Positions 34,309 to 42,147 of a stretch of 64,000 nt of DNA are shown piece after piece. Source of the stretch: Spyradosoma sp004558035 (GTDB taxonomy: Bacteria; Verrucomicrobiota; Verrucomicrobiia; Opitutales; UBA953); assembly GCF_050314555.1 (NCBI RefSeq), contig NZ_JBNPNH010000010.1:1-64000 (forward strand), given 5' to 3'. The translations under genes were made by a program, and so were the position numbers. The notes under the pieces are model-generated. The model saw only the letters and a list, made by a program, of their open reading frames with translations. It did not search any database and was not told the origin of the DNA. How positions within the stretch are numbered: the first letter of the stretch is position 1; each line of letters opens with the position of its first letter.

Positions 34309-34707
34309 AACGAAATCGCCGTGCCCGCGCCGGGCGAAGGGAAGCTGCTTTTCGGAGAAGAGGCGCGCCGCATCATCGGCTGCGCGATGGCCGTGCTGAA
34401 CGAAATCGGACACGGCTTCTGCGAAAAAATCTACGAAAACGCGCTTTGCTGCGAGTTCGCGCTGAACGGCATTCCGTTCGCGCAGCAGAAGGCGTTTCCG
34501 GTCTTTTACAAAAAGCGCATGGTCGGCAAGTTCGTTCCGGATCTGGTCGTTTTCGACAAGATCATCGTCGACGCGAAATGCGTTTCCGCGTTCTGCGCCG
34601 AAGAACGCGCCCAGATTCTGAACTATCTTCGGGCGACGGGACTCCGCGTGGGCATGCTGATCAATTTCAAGAATCCCAGGCTTTCCCGGGAACGAATCGT
34701 TCTCTAA
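34297..34707 (+). CDS. GxxExxY-family protein (PD-(D/E)XK nuclease-like)
   Basis: A 136-residue protein with the family hallmark GHGFCEKIYENAL (G-x-x-E-x-x-Y) followed by VDAKCVSAFCAEERAQILNYL and LINFKNPRL. FVPDLVVFDKIIVDAKCV fits the D-x(n)-D-x-K core of a PD-(D/E)XK-type nuclease fold. The biological role of this widespread family is not established. The gene sits between fabZ and fabI and is framed by a 28-bp inverted repeat that even supplies its first codons, which makes it look like a small transposable or homing cassette. I recall that database members of this family often begin or end in such repeat-encoded residues; this was not checked. Confidence 0.8.
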   Translation: MDTDNEIAVPAPGEGKLLFGEEARRIIGCAMAVLNEIGHGFCEKIYENALCCEFALNGIPFAQQKAFPVFYKKRMVGKFVPDLVVFDKIIVDAKCVSAFCAEERAQILNYLRATGLRVGMLINFKNPRLSRERIVL

Positions 34708-34714
34708 TGAAGAA

Positions 34715-34742
34715 ATCCGTGTCGATTCGTGTTCATCCGTGG
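34715..34742 (-). repeat. Right inverted repeat of the GxxExxY cassette
   Basis: Read on the minus strand it starts CCACGGATGAACACGAATCG and ends ACACGGAT, matching the left repeat at 26 of 28 positions. It lies 7 bp after the stop codon of the enclosed gene and 30 bp before fabI. No target duplication is evident outside the pair. Confidence 0.8.
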
Positions 34743-34772
34743 TTTTAGATTCCAAACGAAAACAAAAAAACG

Positions 34773-35570
34773 ATGTCCGATTTTCTGAAACTTGAAGGGA
34801 AAAAAATCGTCGTCACCGGGATGGCGAACAAAAAATCCGTGGCGTGGTTCACGGCGAAGACGCTCGAAGAGGCGGGCGCGCAGGTGATTTATTCCGTGCG
34901 CTCGCGGGAACGCGCCGAGGCGCTCGCGAAGCCGCTCGCGGGCAAGCCCGTGTACGTCTGCGACGTCGAGCGCGAGGAGGAGATTCCCGCGCTCGCGGAC
35001 GCCGTCGCGCGCGATTTCGGGAACGTGGACGGGCTCGTGCACAGCATCGCGTTCGCGAATTTTTCCGAGGGCTTCAAGCCGTTTCACGAGACGAAGCGCG
35101 CGGACTTCCTGCAGGCGACGGCGATTTCGGCGTTCTCGCTCGTGGAGCTCGCGCGCGCGTTCGCGCCGCGCATGAACGCGGGCGCGGCGGTCGTCTCCGT
35201 CGGCATTTCCTCGCAGGTGACGGCGGCGAACTACGGCTACATGTCGCCGATCAAGGCGGCGCTCGAATCGGCGTCGCGCTTTCTCGCGAAATCGTTTTCC
35301 GCGCAGGGCATCCGCTTCAACTCCGTGAACGCGGGCCCGCTGAAGACGTCCGCCTCGGCGGGAATTCCGGGCTATCTGAAGAACTACCTCTTCGCCGAGC
35401 AGCTCACGATGCGCAAGGCGAACCTGACGACGCAGGAGGTCGCCGACGCGATCGTGTGGCTGCTCTCGCCGCGTTCGTCGGGCGTGAACGCGCAGTCGCT
35501 CGTCGTGGACGCGGGCATGGGCTGGAACTTCTTCGACGAGGCCGTCGTCGCGAAGGCGACGGAGCTCTGA
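34773..35570 (+). CDS. fabI: Enoyl-[acyl-carrier-protein] reductase, FabI type
   Basis: Final reduction step of the fatty-acid elongation cycle, NAD(P)H-dependent, and the usual target of triclosan. The 265-residue SDR-like protein has KIVVTGMANKKSVAWFTAKTL (FabI-type nucleotide loop), GLVHSIAFANFSEGF, and the active-site YGYMSPIKAALES with Tyr-x6-Lys, the spacing that separates FabI from ordinary SDRs. RFNSVNAGPLKTSASAGIPG is also typical. Its usual partner fabZ is 513 bp upstream beyond the inserted cassette. Confidence 0.93.
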   Translation: MSDFLKLEGKKIVVTGMANKKSVAWFTAKTLEEAGAQVIYSVRSRERAEALAKPLAGKPVYVCDVEREEEIPALADAVARDFGNVDGLVHSIAFANFSEGFKPFHETKRADFLQATAISAFSLVELARAFAPRMNAGAAVVSVGISSQVTAANYGYMSPIKAALESASRFLAKSFSAQGIRFNSVNAGPLKTSASAGIPGYLKNYLFAEQLTMRKANLTTQEVADAIVWLLSPRSSGVNAQSLVVDAGMGWNFFDEAVVAKATEL

Positions 35571-35655
35571 GCGCGTTCCCGCGGCGCGAACGTGTTTGAG
35601 CTTTGCGCGCGCGTCCGTTATCGTTTCCGAAAAATAATCCGCAACGTTCCCGTCC

Positions 35656-36495
35656 ATGGAATTCAATCTGAAGAAGATTCTGAAGGCGCTCCTCGCCTCG
35701 ACCTCGGAGCCGCTTTCCATCAAAGACGTTCAGGCCGTCGTCACGCGTTACCACGAACAGCGCGAAAAATCCGCGCAGCGCGCGACCGCGCCCGAGACGG
35801 ACGAGGCCGGCGTTCCCGTGGAACGCGCCGCCGACGCGGACGAACCGGAACAGCGCGTGATCGAAGACATCATCAACCAGGTGCCGACGCTGCTCACGGC
35901 GACGCAGATCCGCGAGGCGGTCGAAGAACTGAACCAGGAGATGAAGGAGACGCGCGACGCGACGCGCATCGTCGTCGGGCCCGAAGGTTTCCGCATGACG
36001 ATTTCGCCGGACTACGCGGAATGGATCCGCCTGCTCCGCAACGACCCGAAGCCGCAGCGCCTCACCGCCGCCGCGCTCGAGACGCTCGCCATCGTCGCGT
36101 ACCGCCAGCCCGTCACGCGCGCGGAAATGGAGGCGCTGCGCGGCGTCTCCGTCGATTCCGCGATCTCGCGCCTGCTCGAGCTCGAGCTGATCACGGTCTC
36201 CGGACGCGCGGATCTGCCGGGGCGCCCGTCGCAGTTTTCGACGACGCCGAAATTCCTCGAGTTCGTCGGACTGCAGACGATTTCCGAGCTCCCGGAATCC
36301 GACGTGCTTTCGCCCGCGCAGATTTCCGCGTGGATTCAGAAGGCGATGAATCCGAACCGGCCGACGAACGCCGACGTCGGGCTGCACGTCGAAGACGCGC
36401 ACCCCGCGGCGCAGCTCGAAATCGCGGCTCTCGAAGACGCTCCCGCGCCCGCGGACGCCGCCGACGCGACGCCTCCGCCCGAGCCCGCCGCGTGA
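35656..36495 (+). CDS. scpB: Segregation and condensation protein B
   Basis: Kite subunit of the SMC-ScpAB condensin. The 279 residues contain two winged-helix domains: KKILKALLASTSEPLSIKDVQ at the start and RLTAAALETLAIVAYRQPVTRAEMEALRGVSVDSAI, the latter the most conserved ScpB block. A negatively charged insert (residues 35-65) and an acidic Ala/Pro-rich tail (the last 40 residues) extend the usual 190-200 residues. scpA and smc are not in the window. pheA follows after 49 bp. Confidence 0.9.
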   Translation: MEFNLKKILKALLASTSEPLSIKDVQAVVTRYHEQREKSAQRATAPETDEAGVPVERAADADEPEQRVIEDIINQVPTLLTATQIREAVEELNQEMKETRDATRIVVGPEGFRMTISPDYAEWIRLLRNDPKPQRLTAAALETLAIVAYRQPVTRAEMEALRGVSVDSAISRLLELELITVSGRADLPGRPSQFSTTPKFLEFVGLQTISELPESDVLSPAQISAWIQKAMNPNRPTNADVGLHVEDAHPAAQLEIAALEDAPAPADAADATPPPEPAA

Positions 36496-36544
36496 CCGCG
36501 TTCCCGCGCCCTTACGAAAAAATTTCCCCCAATCCTCTCTCTCA

Positions 36545-37615
36545 ATGAAAAGCATTTCCGAAGCCCGAGAAGACATCGAAGCCATCGACGCGCAAATCGT
36601 CCGCCTGCTGGCGCAGCGCCAGGACTGCGCGAAGATCATCGGCGAAAACAAGGCGCGCGAAGGCAAAAACGTCGTCGTCCCCGAACGCGAAGAAGAGCTG
36701 CTGCGCAAGCTGGAAAAACTCGCCGCCGAGCTCGCGATTCCGCACGCGAACATCCGCGGCATCTACCGCGAAATCATCTCCGCGTCGGTCGCGCTGCAGA
36801 TGCGCCGCCCGATCGCCTACCTCGGGCCGGAAGGGACCTTCACGCACCAGGCGGCGCGCAAGAACTTCGGCGGCGGCGTCGAGCTGCTTCCCAAGCGCAC
36901 GCTCGCGGAAGTCTTCGAATCCGTAGCGCGCGACAAATGCGCCTACGGCGTCGTTCCCGTGGAGAACACGAACGCCGGCGCCGTCACGGGAACGCTCGAC
37001 ATGCTCGCGGAAACGGATCTGAAGATCGTCGCGCAGATTCTGCTGCCCATCGAGCAGTGCCTCGTCTGCGCGGGAACGCTCGACGGCGTCCGCCGCGTGC
37101 TTTCCAAGGACATCGCGCTCGAACAGTGCTCCGAATGGCTGATGCACCACCTGCCGCAGGCGGATCTCGTGCCGACGGACTCGACCGCCGCCGCCGTCGA
37201 ATGCGCCGCGAAGGATCCGAGCGTCGCCGCCGTCGCGAGCGCGATCGCCGCCGAAATGCGCGGCGTTCCCGTGCTCGAACACGCCGTGCAGAATCCCGGC
37301 GTGAACGTGACGCGCTTCCTCGTGATCGGCAAAAAGACGAATCCGCCGTGCACGCTCTGCGAGGAAAAGACGAGCATCGTGATTTTCGTGAAGAACACGC
37401 CCGGCTCGCTGCAGCGCGCGCTCGAACCGTTCTCGAAGCGCTCGCTCAACATCGCGCGCATCGAATCGCGCCCCGCCCGCGCCCGCGCCTGGGAATACAT
37501 GTTCTTCATCGACTTCATCGGCTCCTGGGAAAACGAGAACGTCCGCGCCGCCATCGCCGAGCTGGAGGAAAACGCCGTGTACGTCAAACACCTCGGCTCC
37601 TACCCGAACACCTGA
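36545..37615 (+). CDS. pheA: Bifunctional chorismate mutase / prephenate dehydratase
   Basis: Two steps of phenylalanine synthesis, chorismate to prephenate to phenylpyruvate. 356 residues: an AroQ-type mutase helix bundle (1-90, EAIDAQIVRLLAQRQDCAKIIGENK), a dehydratase domain (92-275, AYLGPEGTFTHQAA, YGVVPVENTNAGAVTGTLD, and NVTRFLVIG with the catalytic Thr-Arg-Phe) and an ACT domain (280-356, PGSLQRALEPFSKRSLN with IESRPARA, the Phe-binding motif). Feedback control by Phe is therefore likely. A repeat-rich spacer follows. Confidence 0.95.
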   Translation: MKSISEAREDIEAIDAQIVRLLAQRQDCAKIIGENKAREGKNVVVPEREEELLRKLEKLAAELAIPHANIRGIYREIISASVALQMRRPIAYLGPEGTFTHQAARKNFGGGVELLPKRTLAEVFESVARDKCAYGVVPVENTNAGAVTGTLDMLAETDLKIVAQILLPIEQCLVCAGTLDGVRRVLSKDIALEQCSEWLMHHLPQADLVPTDSTAAAVECAAKDPSVAAVASAIAAEMRGVPVLEHAVQNPGVNVTRFLVIGKKTNPPCTLCEEKTSIVIFVKNTPGSLQRALEPFSKRSLNIARIESRPARARAWEYMFFIDFIGSWENENVRAAIAELEENAVYVKHLGSYPNT

Positions 37616-37998
37616 CGCGCCCGTTCCCGCCAAGACGCAAAGAAAGACCGCAAAGTCAAAGAAAGTTAAAGAAAAGTTTTAGGGGAGAGGCGGCATGGCT
37701 CCACGCTTCGCTTACTTGCCGCTTCCTCGAAATCCGCGAACGCAAACTCCCCTTTAAGCTTTTTTAAACACAGAGGAACAGAAAAACAGAGGAACGGAAA
37801 GGAGGGTAAGCGTCTCGCTTGCCCTCGAAATCCGCTTGCACAAACTTTTTTCCCCGCGGATCCCGCAGACTTCCGCAGATTTTTTTTGAATCCACGAATT
37901 GCACGAATTTCGCGAATTTTTACCGAAAGACGACCAGTCTGCTTCCTCCGAAAATCCTTCCCGAAGAAATCTCCCTTTAAGCTTTAAGCTTTTTCACC

Positions 37999-38233
37999 GC
38001 CCCGACGGGGCGAAACAAGCGTAACCCCATGCGCGCGGAGAAGCGCGCGCTTGGGGCAAATCCCGCACATGCGCCGCGCCTGAAAGGCGCAACTTCCCGA
38101 GGCGTCCGAGGCCTCGTGTCCGAGCCGTTCCCACGGGACAGTTGCGCTTTTCAAGCGCGTGTGAGCTTGCGGGCGCAGCCCCAAGCGGCACCGCCGCATG
38201 GGGTTATTTTTGTTCCGCATTTCATGCGGGAAC
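37999..38233 (+). repeat. Structured repeat C, copy 1
   Basis: A 235-bp unit made almost entirely of hairpins: GCCCCGACGGGGC, CCCCATGCGC paired with GCGCGCTTGGGG, GCGCCTGAAAGGCGC, GCGCTTTTCAAGCGC, CCCCAAGCGGC paired with GCCGCATGGGG, and CCGCATTTCATGCGG. Copies 2 and 3 are at 41557-41790 (+) and 47086-47320 (-). Stems are kept; loops and the segment around 38095-38130 vary most. Confidence 0.85.
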
Positions 38234-38381
38234 GCGCTTCGGGAGCAAAGAAAGATTTATCCGGGGCGAAGCGGCATGGCTCCACGCTTCGCTTACCTGC
38301 CGCTTCCTCGAAATCCTCGAACGCAAACTCCCCTTTAAGCTTTAACCATTAAGCCTTAAGCTTTTCTTCCTCCGCGTCTCA

Positions 38382-38420
38382 AAAAAAAGCGTTCCCGCGG
38401 AACGAATCGCGGGAACGCTT
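38382..38420 (-). terminator. Terminator of the disordered basic protein gene
   Basis: GCGTTCCCGCG (38389-38399) pairs perfectly with CGCGGGAACGC (38408-38418). On the minus strand the stem is followed by an eight-T run. Both arms are full copies of the recurring word. Confidence 0.85.
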
Positions 38421-38445
38421 CTGATTTTCGGAAAGCCGACGGATC

Positions 38446-39321
38446 TCAGCCGTTGTTTTCCGGCTTGCCGCCCTGCGGACGCGAAGCGCCGCCGTTGCGG
38501 TTGCCGCCGCGGAAACCGCTGTTGCGGTTGCGGCCGAAGTTCTTCTTTCCGTTTCCGTTCTGATTGTTTCCGTGGAAATCCTTCTTGTCGAACGGACGGT
38601 TGCCGCGGCGCTTGCCGCCGCGACGGCGCCCGTGGCGGTTCTTCTTCTGCTTCTTCTTGCCGACGCCGAAGATCGAAAGGATGCGCGCCTTGAGCTTGCT
38701 CCAGAACGAGGGTTCCTCTTCCTGCACGGGAATCGGGGCCGGCTCGATGATCAGCTTCGGGCACTGCGCGCCGGATTTCGCCTGGAAGTGGCGGAAATTC
38801 TTTTCGCGCTTTTCCTGCACGCGCCAGCTGCCGCCCTGGCGGGTCTCTTCAATCTTTTCGGCGACGGCGGCGTTCGGCGGGAGCACTTCCTCGGACGCCG
38901 GCGCGGCGGGCTGTTCGGCGGAAGCGGCTTCCGTCGGCGCCTTTTCGCGGCGCTCCTGGCGGTCGCGGCGGCGTTCCCGCGGCTTCGGACCGTTGCCGGA
39001 AAGCGTTTCCGTGAACTGCGCGGGATCGTCGATGACGCCCACCGCCGCGGAGGCGCCGTTCTTCTTGGCGGACGCGTTGCGGTTGCGGCGGTTGCGGCCG
39101 AACTTGTTTTCGGATTTTCCGTCGTTGGATTTTTCGGGTTCGCCGCCGATCGGGCTGAGCGGAAGCACGTCGCTGAGCGACGATTCGAGGGCGGATTCGG
39201 CGAGGCCGACGTGGTGCGGTTTTTCCTGGGGAACGTTCGCCGCTTCGTTGAGCCCGGCGGCGGGGCTTTCTGGCGAGTCCGCCGGCGCTGCGGCGTTCTC
39301 TTCTCGGATGTTGTCTGACAT
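38446..39321 (-). CDS. Disordered, Arg/Asn/Gly-rich basic protein (RNA-binding type, unknown)
   Basis: 291 residues of low complexity. The N-terminus is acidic and Ala/Pro-rich; the middle has basic clusters (KFGRNRRNRNASAKKNG, RERRRDRQERREKAP); one short ordered-looking segment (PIPVQEEEPSFWSKLKARIL) precedes a very basic tail of RRGGKRRGNR, GNNQNGNGKKN and RNRNSGFRGGNRNGG type. RGG/RNG tails of this sort bind RNA or nucleate condensates, for instance in RNA helicase or RNase E-like tails, but no catalytic domain is attached. No family recognised. A strong terminator follows, and proS starts 355 bp away in the opposite direction. Confidence 0.65.
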   Translation of the reverse strand: MSDNIREENAAAPADSPESPAAGLNEAANVPQEKPHHVGLAESALESSLSDVLPLSPIGGEPEKSNDGKSENKFGRNRRNRNASAKKNGASAAVGVIDDPAQFTETLSGNGPKPRERRRDRQERREKAPTEAASAEQPAAPASEEVLPPNAAVAEKIEETRQGGSWRVQEKREKNFRHFQAKSGAQCPKLIIEPAPIPVQEEEPSFWSKLKARILSIFGVGKKKQKKNRHGRRRGGKRRGNRPFDKKDFHGNNQNGNGKKNFGRNRNSGFRGGNRNGGASRPQGGKPENNG

Positions 39322-39605
39322 GTTGTTGCTGTATTTTTTGTATGGTTTGGTTTTGTCTTCGCTTACCGGGAGCGTCCGCCGGACGCGGACTCGGGAACGG
39401 CGACGCGCGGGAACGCGAAGCCGAAAACGCCGCCGGCGCGCGAAAGGCGCTGCGCTCGTGCGGCGCGCGCGAAAAAAAACGCGCGCGAAAACCCGGCAGT
39501 TCAAAGAACGTAAAATCGGAAACGACATTAAAAACCAACGACGCCGAATTGAAAAGTTGAAAATGCGGGAACGCCCCCGCGCGCCCTGTTCCGCAGTTTT
39601 CAAAA

Positions 39606-39634
39606 TTGCGTTCGGGCGGGAACGCGGGTAGATT
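39606..39634 (+). promoter_or_regulatory. Sigma-70-type promoter of proS
   Basis: TTGCGT (39606-39611), 17-bp spacer, TAGATT (39629-39634), 42 bp upstream of the start codon. The spacer contains a copy of GCGGGAACGC. Confidence 0.55.
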
Positions 39635-39676
39635 TCGCGCTTTCATTTTTTTCTTCACGCAACCAAGGAAGCAATC

Positions 39677-41206
39677 ATGTGCGCCAAAGCAGCTAAAACC
39701 GCAATTTCTCCGCGCCGGGACGAAGATTATCCCGAGTGGTACCAGCAGGTCGTCAAGGCCGCAGACCTCGCCGAAAACTCTCCCGTGCGCGGCTGCATGG
39801 TCATCAAGCCCTGGGGCTATTCGCTTTGGGAAAACATTCAGCGCGACCTCGACGCCATGTTCAAGGCGACCGGGCACGTCAACGCGTATTTCCCGCTCTT
39901 CATTCCGAAAAGCTTCATCGAAAAGGAAGCCGAGCACGTCGAAGGCTTCGCGAAGGAATGCGCCGTCGTCACGCACTCGCGGCTCGCGGCGGACGGCAGC
40001 GGCAGACTCGTTCCCGCGGGCGAGCTCGAAGAGCCGCTCATCGTGCGCCCGACGTCGGAGACCATCATCGGCGCGACGTATTCGAAGTGGGTGCAGAGCT
40101 ACCGCGACCTGCCGATTCTCGTGAACCAGTGGGCGAACGTCGTCCGCTGGGAAATGCGCACGCGCCTCTTTCTGCGCACGGCGGAATTTCTCTGGCAGGA
40201 AGGCCACACCGTGCACGCCACCGCCGAAGAGGCCGAGGCGGAGACGCGCAAGATGCTCGATGTCTATGCCGACTTCGCCGAAAACTACATGGCGATGCCC
40301 GTCATCCGCGGGCACAAGACGGCGTCCGAGCGCTTCCCCGGCGCGGTGGACACGCTCTGCATCGAAGCGATGATGCAGGACCGCAAGGCGCTCCAGGCGG
40401 GAACGTCGCACTTCCTCGGGCAGAATTTCGCGAAGAGCTGCAACATTCAGTTCCAGAACGAAGCCGGCCAGCTGCAGCACGCGTGGACGACCTCGTGGGG
40501 CGTCTCGACGCGCCTCATCGGCGGCATGATCATGACGCACGCAGACGACGACGGCATGGTCGTCCCGCCGCGCCTCGCGCCGCAGCACGTCGTGATTCTC
40601 CCGATCTACCGCGATCCCGCGCAGCGCGCCGAAGTGCTCGCCTACTGCGAATCGCTCAAGGCGGAAATCGCCGCGCAGCGCTTCGACGGGAGGCCGATTC
40701 TCGTCTCGATCGACGACCGCGACCTGCGCGGCGGTGAAAAGACCTGGGGCTGGATCAAGAAAGGCATTCCGCTGCGCGTCGAAGTCGGCGCGCGCGACAT
40801 CGCCGAGGGCAAAGTCTTCGTCGGCCGTCGCGACACGGGCGAAAAGGCGGCGTTCCCGCGCGCGGAATTCGTCGCGACGCTCCCGCGGAAGCTGCAGGAA
40901 ATCCAGGACAACCTGCTCGCGCGCGCGAAAAAATTCCGCGCCGACAACACGCGCGAAATCGACACCAAGGAAGAGTTCTACGAGTTCTTCACGCCGAAGA
41001 ACAAGGAAAAGCCCGAAGTGCACGGCGGCTTCGCGCTCTGCCACTGGAACGGCTCGCCGGAAGTCGAGGCGCAGATCAAGGCGGACCTGAACGTCACGAT
41101 CCGCTGCGTCCCGCTCGACGACGAAGCGTTCCCGCCGACGCCCGGCACGTGCCCGTTCACAGGCGAGCCGTCCGCGCGCCGCGTCGTCTTCGCGAAATCG
41201 TACTGA
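39677..41206 (+). CDS. proS: Prolyl-tRNA synthetase (archaeal/eukaryal type)
   Basis: Class II synthetase of 509 residues charging tRNA-Pro. The compact form without the bacterial INS editing domain is clear: YPEWYQQVVKAADLAENSPVRG, FPLFIPKSFIEKEAEHVEGF, RPTSETIIGATYSKWVQSY, RTAEFLWQEGHTVHAT, AMMQDRKALQAGTSHFLGQNF, and a C-terminal zinc-type extension ending FAKSY. That architecture groups with archaeal/eukaryal ProRS. Start at ATG 39677 after a good promoter. The downstream 940 bp are repeats. Confidence 0.95.
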   Translation: MCAKAAKTAISPRRDEDYPEWYQQVVKAADLAENSPVRGCMVIKPWGYSLWENIQRDLDAMFKATGHVNAYFPLFIPKSFIEKEAEHVEGFAKECAVVTHSRLAADGSGRLVPAGELEEPLIVRPTSETIIGATYSKWVQSYRDLPILVNQWANVVRWEMRTRLFLRTAEFLWQEGHTVHATAEEAEAETRKMLDVYADFAENYMAMPVIRGHKTASERFPGAVDTLCIEAMMQDRKALQAGTSHFLGQNFAKSCNIQFQNEAGQLQHAWTTSWGVSTRLIGGMIMTHADDDGMVVPPRLAPQHVVILPIYRDPAQRAEVLAYCESLKAEIAAQRFDGRPILVSIDDRDLRGGEKTWGWIKKGIPLRVEVGARDIAEGKVFVGRRDTGEKAAFPRAEFVATLPRKLQEIQDNLLARAKKFRADNTREIDTKEEFYEFFTPKNKEKPEVHGGFALCHWNGSPEVEAQIKADLNVTIRCVPLDDEAFPPTPGTCPFTGEPSARRVVFAKSY

Positions 41207-41556
41207 GCTTTAAGCTTTTCTAAACACAGAGGAACGGAAAGGAGGGTACGCGTCTCGCTTGCCCTCGAAATCCGTCCGCACAAACTTTTTCCCCGCGGAT
41301 CCCGCAGACTTCCGCAGATTTTTTGAAACCACGGATGAACGCGGATGCACACGGATGTTTTTTAGAGGCGGCATGACTCCACGCTTCGTTTACCTGCCGC
41401 TTCCTCGAAATCCTTCCCGCAGAAATTTCCCACCAAGACGCCAAGACGCAAAGGCGCAAAGATTTTAAATTAAAGATAAGTTAATTAGTGGAGAGGCGAC
41501 ATTCCTGTCGCTTTTTGAAATCTGCTTACACAAACTTCCCTTTAAGCTTTTTCCGC

Positions 41557-41790
41557 GCCCCGACGGGGCGAAACAAACGTAACCCCATGCGCGCGGCGAA
41601 GCGCGCGCTTGGGGAACGTCGGCGTATCGACCGCGCCTGAAAGGCGCAACTTCCCGAGACGTCCGAGGCCTCGCGTCCGCGCCGTTCCCGCGGGGCAGTT
41701 GCGCTTTTCAAGCGCGTGTGAGCTGGCGGGCGTAGCCCCAAGCGGCGCCGCCGCATGGGGTTATTTTTGTTCCGCATTTCATGCGGGAAC
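41557..41790 (+). repeat. Structured repeat C, copy 2
   Basis: 234-bp copy of the multi-hairpin unit with the same order of stems as copy 1. It differs mainly in the segment after the GCGCGCTTGGGG arm (GAACGTCGGCGTATCGACC instead of CAAATCCCGCACATGCGCC). Unlike copies 1 and 3 it is not followed by hairpin A but by other short hairpins. Confidence 0.85.
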
Positions 41791-42083
41791 ATGGGGGCGA
41801 AGACATTCCTGTCTTCGTTCCCGCGGCGGGCGAGCGCCCGGAGACGAACATCCGCCGCGCAGCGTTCCCGCAATCGCGCACTTACAGCGCGCTTCGTTTT
41901 GTCCGTCACGTAGGGTTGAAACCCTACGCTGGGCAATTCCGCCCCGTCGGGGCGTTGATTTTCCGTCTCCCGGCAGGGCGCGGCGCGGGAGTGAATCCAA
42001 TCCCTTAGAATCCCCGAAATCCCTGTTCGTTTTCGCACGCCCCGCGCCGAAGACGTGGACGTCTTCGCCCCCAAAAGCGGCAC

Positions 42084-42125
42084 AAAAAAACGCTCCCGCG
42101 AGATTTCCCCGCGGGAACGTCTTTC
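42084..42125 (-). terminator. Terminator of the PEP-CTERM gene
   Basis: CGCTCCCGC (42091-42099) pairs with GCGGGAACG (42111-42119) with one mismatch. On the minus strand a seven-T run follows (A-run at 42084-42090). Confidence 0.65.
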
Positions 42126-42147
42126 TTTAAGCTCTAAGCTTTAACCT

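Larger units (their letters stand above)
37616..38445. repeat. Repeat-packed intergenic zone 1
   Basis: 830 bases with no credible gene. In order: a CCAAGACGCAAAG-type word (37629-37675); hairpin repeat A (about 37684-37762, GGCGGCATGGCTCCACGCTT); a CACAGAGGAACAG-type word with hairpin repeat B (37767-37850); a CGGATCCCGCAGACTTCCGC word (37856-37886); an AATTGCACGAATTTCGCG word (37896-37918); TTTAAGCTT runs (37977-37993); the large structured repeat C (37999-38233) joined to another A copy (38265-38345); more TTAAGCTT runs; and a terminator (38382-38420). Short frames inside C are repeat translations, not genes. Confidence 0.8.
41207..42147. repeat. Repeat-packed intergenic zone 2
   Basis: 940 bases without a credible gene. 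In order: TTTAAGCTT run; CACAGAGGAACGG word with hairpin B (41224-41290); CGGATCCCGCAGACTTCCGC word (41296-41325); a solo CCACGGATGAACGCGGATGC word (41333-41359) like the GxxExxY cassette ends; hairpin A (41363-41412); CCAAGACGCCAAGACGCAAA word (41433-41462); a small hairpin GCGACATTCCTGTCGC (41495-41511); repeat C (41557-41790); then CGAAGACATTCCTGTCTTCG (41798-41817), CGTAGGGTTGAAACCCTACG (41909-41928), GCCCCGTCGGGGC (41941-41953) and GAAGACGTGGACGTCTTC hairpins near 42048-42068; and finally a terminator. Confidence 0.8.

Noticed and set aside
37984..38220. Small frames translating repeat C (KNNPMRR, RLGLRPQAHTRLKSAT)
   Set aside because: The same peptide appears at each repeat copy, in both orientations; it is repeat DNA read as protein, with no start signal.
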